From Persicitalea jodogahamensis (GTDB lineage Bacteria > Bacteroidota > Bacteroidia > Cytophagales > Spirosomataceae), in NCBI RefSeq assembly GCF_014651615.1, contig NZ_BMXF01000001.1, positions 1,087,731 through 1,151,730 of the forward strand: DNA of 64,000 nucleotides, in the 5' to 3' direction. The translations under genes were made by a program, and so were the position numbers. The first letter of the stretch is position 1. The number at the start of each line of letters is the position of its first letter. Under the pieces are notes generated by a model. The model was not told the DNA's origin. It searched no databases and worked only from the letters and a program-made list of their open reading frames with translations. This document shows positions 54,122 through 62,420 of this stretch, piece after piece.

Positions 54122-54619
54122 TTAGACTCGAAGCCGGGAGTGAGCCAGAATCACACTGGCCTCTGTGTGGTGGCTCCACACAGTACACGGGTCTCTTTTT
54201 TCGACGGCCATGAACTTCATCTCATGAGTCTGATTCGGTTAGTCCATCGTTAGTGGCTGGCAATCAGTGACTTTCCCGCCAAGGTCCATGGCGATAGCGG
54301 CGTAGCCATCGGCGGCCCACTTCTTCACCCGGTTCCGGAAGGCCGCCTCTTCGCCGCCATGTGCCAGGACAATACCGGGAAATTTGCGGCCCGTCTTTTT
54401 TTCGGTTTGTAAATCGGGGTTAGAGTAGTTGGTAAAAAACCGTGTCGGCTTACCTTCACGAGGGACACTCTCGCAGGTCATTGATCTGGCTACCGAGGTT
54501 GAGTCGAGCAACGCTTTTAAATCCCAAAGTACCCCCGTCGTACCGAATTGCTGGGTGTCGATGGCGGCGGGGATTGAGGTCTGCGCCTGACTTTTGCCAA
54601 AAACCAGTATAAAAAAAGC
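54122..54619 (-). pseudogene. Decayed acetylxylan-esterase-like alpha/beta hydrolase
   Basis: On the minus strand one frame reads GKSQAQTSIPAAIDTQQFG (signal-peptide end), TGRKFPGIVLAHGGEEAAFR, WAADGYAAIAMDLGGKV, then a TAA at 54239-54241, and continues in the same frame with PNQTHEMKF and TVWSHHTEASVILAHSRLR to a stop at 54122-54124. These blocks follow the N-terminal half of secreted acetylxylan-esterase/dienelactone-hydrolase-like enzymes. The initiation codon is missing (the susD terminator hairpin is in its place), there is an internal stop, and the catalytic Ser region is gone. The 54022-54121 stretch before it shows nothing clear. Confidence 0.6.
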
Positions 54620-54645
54620 CCCTTCCTACTATTGGAAGGGGCTTT
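54613..54645 (-). terminator. Rho-independent terminator of the susCD transcript
   Basis: AAAAGCCCCTTCC (54613-54625) pairs perfectly with GGAAGGGGCTTTT (54633-54645), 7-nt loop, followed on the minus strand by a T run. Sits 28 bp beyond the susD stop. Confidence 0.92.
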
Positions 54646-54673
54646 TGAGTATTCTAAACACTTCAGGTACCTA

Positions 54674-56110
54674 TCAGTACCCGGGATTCTGTTTGATTAT
54701 TGACGGATTGATGTCAATCTGGCTCTGGGGCACGGGCCAAATAAGATTATTGGCCGTCAGGTTGGTTTTGATCCCGATCGCGGCTGCTTTGGCCTGCAAA
54801 ACCGGTAGGGCCCGACCCGTGCGAACCAGATCGAACCAGCGATGGCCTTCAAAAGCCAGTTCGACCCGGCGCTCCTGCTCGATGGCCAGGCGCATATTAG
54901 CCTGACTGCTGATGGACAGATCGTTCAGGCCCGCCCGCTTTCTGATCCGGTTTACAAAGGGCAGGGCTTCACTTGTTTTTCCCGTTTCGTTGAGGGCCTC
55001 GGCGTACATCAGCAACACGTCGGCATAGCGCAGTACGGGCCAATTGTCGTCCGAGTCGCCATTAACCACGGGGGCGTCGAGGTACTTCTTCACAAAATAG
55101 TAGTCTACTCTGTTGCCCTGAGCATTCGTATAGCCCGTCGCCATCGAAATATTCTTACGCAAGTCGCCCGGTTCGTAGGCCTGCTCCATATCCGGGGTAG
55201 GTCGGTTATTGCCCCCACCGCCAAACTGAATCACGGCATTGCCCGAGTTTTCGGGAGCAAACGTGTTGCCGAATCCACTCCCTTCCCGGGGTACCAGGCC
55301 CTTTTTGTACTGAACATCAAAAATGGCTTCCTTGCTGTTTTTATTGGCTGGATTGAAAACGGCAGCATAGGTGGGCAGTAAGTCGTAAATCCCGCTATCA
55401 ATCACCTCTTTCAAGACAGCGGCCGCTTCGGCATATTGCTTATTGGTAAGGTAGACCTTTCCTAATAGCGATTTGGCGGCTCCCCGCGTGGCCCGGCCTA
55501 CATCCGTACCACTATAACTATCCGGAAGTACCTGCTGTGCCTCAGACAAGTCCTTGATAATCTGAGCATATACCTCGCTGGCCGGAGTACGACCGTACTC
55601 ATAGCCTTCGGACGGATCGTCGATCTCTTTCAGAACCAGGGGGACATCACCAAACACCCGCACCAGGTTGAAGTACATCAAAGCCCGCAGGAATTTGGCT
55701 TCGCCCGTGATCCGCGCCTTCAGGGTTTCGTTCATCGCTACCGCTCCAATCCGGTCAATCACGGTGTTGGTGCGGTAGATTCCCCGGTAGCCGTCGTTCC
55801 AGCGAGCCAGTAAAACGGGGTTGGTAGTCCGGATATAGAACTTGTCGAATTCGTCCTGGTCCGTTACCGAGCCCGATAAAACCGGAGTGGTATTGTCCGA
55901 AGGAATCTCGCCCAGGATGTAGTAGTTGCCGTACTGCCCACCGGCCTGTAAGGTAGCATAGGCTCCATTGATGGCCGTAATCATATCGGCCTGGGTTTTG
56001 AAAAAAGTAGCCGTACTAGCCGAAGAAAGGGGCGCCAGGTCGAGGAATTTTTCTTTACAGCCCGTAAAGCTCAACGTGGCGATTATGGTTATTATGACTT
56101 TGCTTTTCAT
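54674..56110 (-). CDS. SusD/RagB family glycan-binding lipoprotein
   Basis: 478 residues. Lipoprotein signal ending SFTGCKEKFLDLAP; ITAINGAYATLQAGG, GEAKFLRALMYFNLVRVFGDVPLV (SusD helical signature), RGAAKSLLGKVYLTNKQYAEA, NWPVLRYADVLLMYAEALNET, RKRAGLNDLS, RRVELAFEGHRWFDLVRTG and PQSQIDINPSIIKQNPGY. Outer-surface lipoprotein that captures substrate for the SusC channel encoded 50 bp upstream. The glycan or peptide ligand is not deducible. Confidence 0.96.
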   Translation of the reverse strand: MKSKVIITIIATLSFTGCKEKFLDLAPLSSASTATFFKTQADMITAINGAYATLQAGGQYGNYYILGEIPSDNTTPVLSGSVTDQDEFDKFYIRTTNPVLLARWNDGYRGIYRTNTVIDRIGAVAMNETLKARITGEAKFLRALMYFNLVRVFGDVPLVLKEIDDPSEGYEYGRTPASEVYAQIIKDLSEAQQVLPDSYSGTDVGRATRGAAKSLLGKVYLTNKQYAEAAAVLKEVIDSGIYDLLPTYAAVFNPANKNSKEAIFDVQYKKGLVPREGSGFGNTFAPENSGNAVIQFGGGGNNRPTPDMEQAYEPGDLRKNISMATGYTNAQGNRVDYYFVKKYLDAPVVNGDSDDNWPVLRYADVLLMYAEALNETGKTSEALPFVNRIRKRAGLNDLSISSQANMRLAIEQERRVELAFEGHRWFDLVRTGRALPVLQAKAAAIGIKTNLTANNLIWPVPQSQIDINPSIIKQNPGY

Positions 56111-56160
56111 GTTGGTTTTATTTTAAAATAAAGAACGCGGGACTCTACCGCCGATCAAAT

Positions 56161-59100
56161 TCAGAAAGAGAGGTTCAAACCTATGGTGTAGGTACGGGCC
56201 AAAGGATACGAGCCGTAGTCCACTCCGCCGGTCAGGGCGTTTTCGTAGCCGCTCACCTCGGGGTTATACCCTAAGTACTTCGTAAAGGTGAAGGCGTTTT
56301 GTACCCCCGCATAAACGCGGGCATTCTGGATTTTTAGCCGATCGGAAAGCGAACTTGGCAAGCGATAACCCAGGGTAATATTCCGGATTCGGAAATAACT
56401 CGCGCTTTCGATCCACCGACTGGAAATCGCGTTGTTGTTGCCGGTAGAGCGGGTATTGGCCCGGGGAACAATCCCGTTGCCCGGTTGCTCGGGCGACTGC
56501 CAGCGATCCAGAACGGTAGCTAACTGGTTCTGATTTCCTTCCAGGTTTTCGATAAATCGTCGACTCAGGTTCAGAATTTGTCCCCCCTGAACCCCCTGAG
56601 CCGATATGCTCAAATCAAATCCGCCGTAGGTTACGGTATTATTAATGCCATAAATAAAATCGGGCTGATTGTTCCCAATCAGGGTACGGTCATTGGCATT
56701 GATGACTCCGTCGTTGTTGACATCGGCAAACTTAACGTCGCCGGGGCGGGAGTCTGCGAAGTGGGGATAGGCGTCAAGCTCAGCCTGATCCCGGAACACG
56801 CCAATTTGCTGGTAGCCATAAAAATTTCCCAGCGGCTCTCCGAGCACGGTTATATTAGTCTCACCCACCCCCGATCCGCTCCGAATCGCATCTCCGGTGG
56901 GCCCCAGCGCCAGTACTGTGTTCCGGTTGAAAGAAAGGTTAAGATCCGTAGTCCAGGCCAGTGTTCCTACTGTGTTGCGGGTCGTGAGCCCGAACTCCAT
57001 ACCTTTATTTTCAACTCGGCCAATATTCTGATTCGCCGACGTGAATCCCGTCAGGCTGGGTACCTGGACGGACAGCAGCAGATCTGACGTAATACGGGAG
57101 TAGTAGTCAGCCAGGAAGAAAACCCGGTTTTTGAATAACCCCAATTCCATCCCGATATCCGTTTGCCGGCTTTTCTCCCAAGTCAGGTTGGGGTTACCGA
57201 TCACATTGGTAGCCAAGCCATTGGCCAGGCCATTCCCGATCACGTAGTTGTCGATGCCCAACGTGCCGATGGAGCCGTAGTTGGCAAAAGCGTTATTGCC
57301 CGAAAGTCCAAAGCTGGCTTTCAGTTTCAGCTCCGAAATGGCCGCGACATTTTTCAGGAAGGGTTCTTCGCTGACCCGCCAGCCCACCGAGGCCGATGGA
57401 AAGACACCGTACCGCTGGTTGGCCCCGAAACGCGACGAGCCATCGCGCCGGATGGAGGCATTGAACAGGTACTTGTCGTTGAAAGTATACCCTACCCTCC
57501 CGAAATATGAAGCCAGCGACCATTGCTCTTTAAAAGAACTACCTCCCGATATCACGCCTGCATTGACGGTTCGGACAATATCATTGGGAAAATTATTGGC
57601 ATCTACGCGGTTGTTTTCAAGAGTGTTCTGCTGAGCCTCTACCCCAATCAGCGCGGTGAACCGATGGGCGGTACCCAGGTCGAACGAATAGTCGAGTGTG
57701 TGGTTGGTAACCCAGTTGATGTTCTGGCTGGTGATGGACGACCCGGTGCTAACATTGGGCGGCAGGAGCTGGTTCAGCGGCATGGTCGAGGCCCGGTAGA
57801 GATTCTGGCGGAGATACGTGATATCCCCTCCTACGCTCCCGCGGTACTTCAGGGTTTTCCAGATGCCTACTTCGAGGTACGTATTGCCCAGGAGCCGTAG
57901 CGTATTGACATTATTGTCGGCTTCGGTAATATTGGCCACCGGGTTCGTGACGCCCGCCCAATCATAGGGAGCGGCAATGGAGGCCTGCGAATTGTAGGTT
58001 ACGCCATCCGCCTGATAAATAGGGACAATGGGTACCTGGGACAAAGCGGCGTTGATCACCCCGTTGCTGGCCCAGTGGCCATCGGAATTAACCCTGCGTT
58101 CCTTGGTAAAGCTGGGGCTGATGCTCATGCCCACCTTGATGCGGGGGCTCACCTGGGCATCTACATTGGAACGGAACGTGTAGCGATCGATCCCGGACTG
58201 TTTGATGATCCCATCCTGCTTGAGGTAGTTTCCCGACACCATGTACTGTACCTTATCACTTCCTCCCGAAGCTGATAGCTGGTAGTTGCTGATGGGAGCG
58301 GTTCGGAAAATCAGGCTCTGGTAGTCGTAGCTCTGAATTCCCGCCGGATTATCGAAATCCAGTCCCGGAAACTCGCCACGGGGGTAGCGGTAACGCTGTC
58401 CGGCCGGCCGGGCGCTGTTGAGGTCCGAAACGGAGGCGCCGGGTACCCGTTCCAGGTAGGCGTTGTTATGCGCCGACTTGCTGAAATCCACAAACTGCTG
58501 AGCATTGAGCATATCCATGGTTTTGCTCACCTCCTGGATACCCGTGTAATAATCAAGATTGATCGTACTCTTGCCGGCTTTGCCGCGCTTGGTAGTGATC
58601 ATCACCACGCCATTGGCGCCACGAGACCCGAAAATGGCCGTGGCCGAAGCATCTTTCAACACATCCACGGTTTCAATATCATTGGGGTTGATCAGGTTTA
58701 GCCCGCTGCCATTGACCAGATCGCCCGAATTCAACGGTTGGCCATCTACCACAATCAGTGGCCCGTTTCCGGCACTGATGGAACCTAATCCCCTGATTTT
58801 GATCGAGGGGCCGCTCCCCGGCGCACCCGAAGCCTGCTGTACCAGCACGCCCGGCATACGGCCAGCCATACCTTCGGCGATATTCGTTACAGGCATATCC
58901 TTGATTGCCTGCGTATTCAGGGAAGCGATGGAGCCGGTGACGTCTTTTTTACTCTGGGTACCGTACCCCACCACTACCACTTCACTCAGGGCTTTGGTGT
59001 TGACTTTCAGCGACACATTGAGTCTCGTATTATTGCCTACTGCCATCTCCATGGTTTCGTAGCCTACGAAACTGAACACCAACACTGCGCTAGGATCAGG

Positions 59101-59643
59101 GACAGATAAGGTGTATTCGCCATTGCTATCGGTCGAAGTACCCCTTTGGGTGCCTTTCACCAACACATTGACTCCCGGCAATTCCGAGCCATTTTCGTCA
59201 GTCACCTTTCCCGATACGGTGACATCTATCGGAACCGACAACGGATTCATTCGTCCCCGCATTTCCAGCAGACTTTGGGCTTGTTGGCGTTTGAGGATAA
59301 TATACTTGCCCGACACATCGTAGCTAAGCCGCAATGGATTAAGGACTTTGTCCAGAACCTGAGCCAGCGGCTCGTTACGAACTGTCAGGTTTACTTTGTT
59401 GGCATTCTGAAGCAGGGTGGGATCGTAGCTGAACTTTATTTCGGCAGATTTTCCAATTCTGCTGAGGGCAGTGCGTATGTCCTGATTGACGATCGTGATC
59501 GAAACCGGGCGGGCGAGTAGCTCTTGGGCGTTAGTTTCCTCCGCCAGACTGACCCCGAAGGTCAGCATCACAATAAACAGGTGAAAGCAGGAGAATTTAA
59601 CCATAGCCGCGATTATTTTTACGGATAATCGAAGTTTTTGCAT
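56161..59643 (-). CDS. SusC/RagA family TonB-linked outer membrane protein with STN domain
   Basis: 1160 residues. Signal region, then an STN domain (about 49-115: ITIVNQDIRTALSRIGKSAE, LDKVLNPLRLSYDV) that contacts FecR-type anti-sigma factors, a carboxypeptidase-like domain (VSGKVTDENGSELPGVNVLV), the SusC motif EVVVVGYGTQSKKDVTGSIA, plug (DVLKDASATAIFGSRGANGV) and a large barrel ending RTYTIGLNLSF. TonB-driven import channel paired with the SusD downstream, and signal receiver for the FecR/ECF-sigma genes directly upstream. Confidence 0.97.
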   Translation of the reverse strand: MQKLRLSVKIIAAMVKFSCFHLFIVMLTFGVSLAEETNAQELLARPVSITIVNQDIRTALSRIGKSAEIKFSYDPTLLQNANKVNLTVRNEPLAQVLDKVLNPLRLSYDVSGKYIILKRQQAQSLLEMRGRMNPLSVPIDVTVSGKVTDENGSELPGVNVLVKGTQRGTSTDSNGEYTLSVPDPSAVLVFSFVGYETMEMAVGNNTRLNVSLKVNTKALSEVVVVGYGTQSKKDVTGSIASLNTQAIKDMPVTNIAEGMAGRMPGVLVQQASGAPGSGPSIKIRGLGSISAGNGPLIVVDGQPLNSGDLVNGSGLNLINPNDIETVDVLKDASATAIFGSRGANGVVMITTKRGKAGKSTINLDYYTGIQEVSKTMDMLNAQQFVDFSKSAHNNAYLERVPGASVSDLNSARPAGQRYRYPRGEFPGLDFDNPAGIQSYDYQSLIFRTAPISNYQLSASGGSDKVQYMVSGNYLKQDGIIKQSGIDRYTFRSNVDAQVSPRIKVGMSISPSFTKERRVNSDGHWASNGVINAALSQVPIVPIYQADGVTYNSQASIAAPYDWAGVTNPVANITEADNNVNTLRLLGNTYLEVGIWKTLKYRGSVGGDITYLRQNLYRASTMPLNQLLPPNVSTGSSITSQNINWVTNHTLDYSFDLGTAHRFTALIGVEAQQNTLENNRVDANNFPNDIVRTVNAGVISGGSSFKEQWSLASYFGRVGYTFNDKYLFNASIRRDGSSRFGANQRYGVFPSASVGWRVSEEPFLKNVAAISELKLKASFGLSGNNAFANYGSIGTLGIDNYVIGNGLANGLATNVIGNPNLTWEKSRQTDIGMELGLFKNRVFFLADYYSRITSDLLLSVQVPSLTGFTSANQNIGRVENKGMEFGLTTRNTVGTLAWTTDLNLSFNRNTVLALGPTGDAIRSGSGVGETNITVLGEPLGNFYGYQQIGVFRDQAELDAYPHFADSRPGDVKFADVNNDGVINANDRTLIGNNQPDFIYGINNTVTYGGFDLSISAQGVQGGQILNLSRRFIENLEGNQNQLATVLDRWQSPEQPGNGIVPRANTRSTGNNNAISSRWIESASYFRIRNITLGYRLPSSLSDRLKIQNARVYAGVQNAFTFTKYLGYNPEVSGYENALTGGVDYGSYPLARTYTIGLNLSF

Positions 59644-59728
59644 AGTTTTAATGGTTTTGTAGGTTTAAAATAGGAAATCGGCAAAACACTTCCCACGGCC
59701 TTGCCGGGCCGTTTGGGAGCAGTTTCCG

Positions 59729-59755
59729 GTCGGCGGTGTTCCTGCACCGCCGGCC
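59729..59755. other. GC-rich hairpin in the susC leader region
   Basis: GTCGGCGGTG and CACCGCCGGC form a stem with a 6-nt loop between fecR and susC; a TTTT run follows on the plus strand only. In the 213-bp gap it could attenuate read-through from fecR into susC. The remainder of the gap shows nothing clear. Confidence 0.4.
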
Positions 59756-59856
59756 TTTTCGTCAAGATGTATTCATTTGGTAAAAAAGGTAAAATCGTTA
59801 GAGGGTACACTCGGGTTACCATGCTGATCGGATTTTCATTACAGCTCAATGGTGCG

Positions 59857-60936
59857 CTAAGAATTCCCCTTTTCCACAATCACCTTCGCGTCCACAATCT
59901 GATAGGAAAGTCCCAGCGTTTTGCAGATCACATCCAGCTTTTCGTACAGCGTTTCGTCTTCCATGCTCACCGTGAGCGAGCGGTGAGTGGTCAGGTCGGA
60001 GTCGGCCACGATCTCTACGCCATAAGCTTTTTCCAAAACGGCAAAAACCTCGCGCAGAGGCGTGCTGTTAAAATCGAACGAGGGTTTTTGGTTATCCGGA
60101 GCTAACAGCGCGGGCGTAGGTACCAGCGTTTTGTTGAGTTGAGCATGTTTGCGCTGGAACACGGCCTGTTGGTTGGGGGTGAGGACTACACCCGTGCGCT
60201 GGGCTTTGGTAGATTCTTCCTCAAAATCCTTTGTGCTGAAAACCGACACCCGGCCTGCCGTTACGGCCACCGTTACCTCGGGCGCATCGGCGTATGCCGC
60301 CACGCGAAAGCTCGTGCCAAGTACTTTGGTGACGGTTTCGTTGGCATATACCAGGAAAGGTCTGAGGGGATTTTTCTTTATTTCAAAGAATGCTTCGCCG
60401 CTTAGCTGCACGGCGCGTTGTTCCGCAGCAAATTGTATCGGGTACGTCAGACGGCTGTCTTTGCCCAGGTGCACCACGCTGCCGTCGCTAAGATGAACGA
60501 TCAGGGTCCTGTCCGTACGATTGACTTCCTCCAAAAGGCCACTATCGCTGATCTTTGTCGTAGAAAGTGTACTTGAATTAGTCGATTTTTCCAATTGCCA
60601 CCACCACACCGACGCACCAATAACCAATGCTACCGATGCGGCTATCCTCCATTGAAGCAGGAACTGCCAATGGGTTTTTATTTTGGGTTGAGTGCGTTGC
60701 TGAATATTTTGCCAGATAGTGTGGGCAAATTCTGTATCGGGAGGAGCGGCCTGGGTAGCTTTCAACTCCAAAACAAGAGTTCTGGCCGACAGGATTTTGT
60801 CGGTCTGATGGGGGTGGGCAGCCAGATAATTTTTCCAGAAAAGCGAGTATTCCGAATCTGGCGTCAATACCCAGTCCTGGAAGGTTTCGTGGAAGGCAAA
60901 ATCTTCTATGTCAAAATCCGAGAAATCGCCGAACAT
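59857..60936 (-). CDS. FecR family anti-sigma factor
   Basis: 359 residues. Cytoplasmic N-terminal part (EDFAFHETFQDWVLTPDSEY), one TM helix (RIAASVALVIGASVWWW, about 97-113), FecR domain (LSDGSVVHLGKDSRLTYP, GEAFFEIKKNPLRPFLVYA, VLGTSFRVAAYAD, VTAGRVSVF) and a C-terminal STN-interacting domain (FNSTPLREVFAVLEKAYGVE). It holds the ECF sigma factor until the SusC STN domain signals substrate. Lies between sigma (57 bp) and susC (213 bp). Confidence 0.95.
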   Translation of the reverse strand: MFGDFSDFDIEDFAFHETFQDWVLTPDSEYSLFWKNYLAAHPHQTDKILSARTLVLELKATQAAPPDTEFAHTIWQNIQQRTQPKIKTHWQFLLQWRIAASVALVIGASVWWWQLEKSTNSSTLSTTKISDSGLLEEVNRTDRTLIVHLSDGSVVHLGKDSRLTYPIQFAAEQRAVQLSGEAFFEIKKNPLRPFLVYANETVTKVLGTSFRVAAYADAPEVTVAVTAGRVSVFSTKDFEEESTKAQRTGVVLTPNQQAVFQRKHAQLNKTLVPTPALLAPDNQKPSFDFNSTPLREVFAVLEKAYGVEIVADSDLTTHRSLTVSMEDETLYEKLDVICKTLGLSYQIVDAKVIVEKGNS

Positions 60937-60993
60937 TGGAGCTTGCAGTTGGTTGTCAAACCCTAGTGTAAAAAGTGCCCCTTTTTAATCCAT

Positions 60994-61638
60994 TTATTTA
61001 AAATAATCTTTAAAAAAAGCAAAAAATGGCATAAAGAACGGAATCCAGACAGAAAGCTGCATTCGCTCGCGCAGGTTTTTTAGGGCAGTGTAAATAAATT
61101 TGCAGGCCGACTGGTAGTTGACGCCCATGACTTGAGCCACTTCCTCGTTGCTGAGTTCTTGAAAATAACGCAGGTAGATTGCCTCCCGCTGCCGCTTAGG
61201 AAGATGGCCCAACGCGTCGCTTAGCTGTTTGGAATGATGTTGTGAAGTTTCCTGTAAGAGCACTGTACTCTCAGCGTTGTCATGCAAAACAGGATAGTGA
61301 ATTTCATCCAAAGTTTCAGAACGGTCGGCCTTCAACTGCCGGACGATCTTATAACGGAGCGATTTGAGCAGGTAATGCCTGATGGAATTTGCCTGGGCGA
61401 CGCTGGCACGGCTTTCCCAAAGTTCCACGAAAAGGTCTTGCACGCAATCCTGAATTACGTTTCGGTTGCTGGTAATCGTATAGCCGTAGCCGATAAGTTG
61501 TTGTATATTAGTCTTGTACAAAAAGTCAAAGGCTGCACGGTCCCCCGCCTTAAAGTCCTTCCAAAGGTCTTGCCCCTCAGGCCAGATAGTTTCTGAGGAA
61601 GCTTGAAGGGACAAATCAGGGTTTGGTAGTAGTTCCAT
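60994..61638 (-). CDS. ECF RNA polymerase sigma factor (FecI-like)
   Basis: 214 residues from ATG 61638 (a TTG two codons earlier is in frame). Region 2 FLYKTNIQQLIGYGYTITSN, DCVQDLFVELWE; region 4 LGHLPKRQREAIYLRYFQEL, SNEEVAQVMGVNYQSACKFI, ALKNLRERM. The C-terminal hydrophobic tail (VWIPFFMPFFAFFKDYF) is common in the Bacteroidota group. Paired with FecR and expected to drive susCD. Divergent from the rluE-like gene; a near-consensus -7 box lies just before the ATG. Confidence 0.95.
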   Translation of the reverse strand: MELLPNPDLSLQASSETIWPEGQDLWKDFKAGDRAAFDFLYKTNIQQLIGYGYTITSNRNVIQDCVQDLFVELWESRASVAQANSIRHYLLKSLRYKIVRQLKADRSETLDEIHYPVLHDNAESTVLLQETSQHHSKQLSDALGHLPKRQREAIYLRYFQELSNEEVAQVMGVNYQSACKFIYTALKNLRERMQLSVWIPFFMPFFAFFKDYFK

Positions 61639-61766
61639 AGCCAAATAGAAAATAGCAATCGGACTAAAACTGGAAAAAGTTAGTGTGTCTTGGGCGCGCT
61701 TATGGCTTTAAAAATAAGGAACAGTTGAATTCTACTCCCAGTCTTCCATGACCCATCCACTTTCTC

Positions 61767-62366
61767 ATGCATCAATACTTTCTCCTCAACAAGCCCTACG
61801 ACATGCTCTCTCAGTTCATCGGTGGTCAGGGCCGAATGCTGGGAGAGCTCGACTATGACTTTCCAGAAGGTACGCATCCCATCGGGCGGCTCGACAACCA
61901 TTCCGAAGGTTTGCTTATTCTGACAACCAATAAGAAAGTGACGAAGCTGCTCTTCCAGAGCAAAGTGCCGCATCGCCGTACCTATCTCGTTCGGGTCTAC
62001 CGGGAGGTAAGTGCTGAGACGCTGGGAAAACTCCGCACGGGCGTAACCATCCGCATCAAGGGAAACGTTGATTACGTGACGACGCCCTGCGAAGTAGAAT
62101 TGGTTAAAGAACCCGAAAACCTATTTCCCGGCGGCTACCAGTATCACGAGGGCATCCCGCATTCTTGGCTGCGCATCACCCTGACGGAAGGCAAGTACCA
62201 CCAGATCAGGAAAATGACGCGGGTTGTGGGACATCCCTGCCAGCGGTTGATTCGGACAAGCATTGAGGGGCTTGAACTCGGTAGTCTGCTGCCGGGAGAG
62301 ATGAAGGAAATAGAGGAAGAGGCATTTTTCGAGAAGTTGGGGATTGCTTATAGCGGTAGCCAATAA
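61767..62366 (+). CDS. 23S rRNA pseudouridine synthase, RluE-type (RluB/E/F group)
   Basis: 199 residues without an S4 domain, as in RluE. YFLLNKPYDMLSQF, catalytic Asp in HPIGRLDNHSEGLLILTTN, VPHRRTYLVRVYRE, and EGKYHQIRKMTRVVGHPCQRLIRTSIEGL. Converts a uridine in 23S rRNA (U2457 in E. coli RluE) to pseudouridine; the site here is inferred. Terminated by a strong hairpin. Confidence 0.92.
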   Translation: MHQYFLLNKPYDMLSQFIGGQGRMLGELDYDFPEGTHPIGRLDNHSEGLLILTTNKKVTKLLFQSKVPHRRTYLVRVYREVSAETLGKLRTGVTIRIKGNVDYVTTPCEVELVKEPENLFPGGYQYHEGIPHSWLRITLTEGKYHQIRKMTRVVGHPCQRLIRTSIEGLELGSLLPGEMKEIEEEAFFEKLGIAYSGSQ

Positions 62367-62368
62367 CT

Positions 62369-62400
62369 AAAAAAGGGCTGGATTTATCCAGCCCTTTTTT
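62369..62400. terminator. Bidirectional rho-independent terminator
   Basis: AAAAAAGGGCTGGAT (62369-62383) pairs perfectly with ATCCAGCCCTTTTTT (62386-62400); between convergent genes, T runs on both strands. Confidence 0.95.
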
Positions 62401-62420
62401 AAGGTACTTATAAAAAGACA

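Noticed and set aside
54164-54202. Hairpin TGTGTGG/CCACACA with a later T run as a terminator
   Set aside because: The T run starts about 14 nt after the stem, and the bases are part of the decayed esterase frame.
56161-61638. SusC/SusD/FecR/ECF-sigma as a novel system
   Set aside because: This is the standard Bacteroidota trans-envelope signalling arrangement; only the decayed esterase beside it is unusual.
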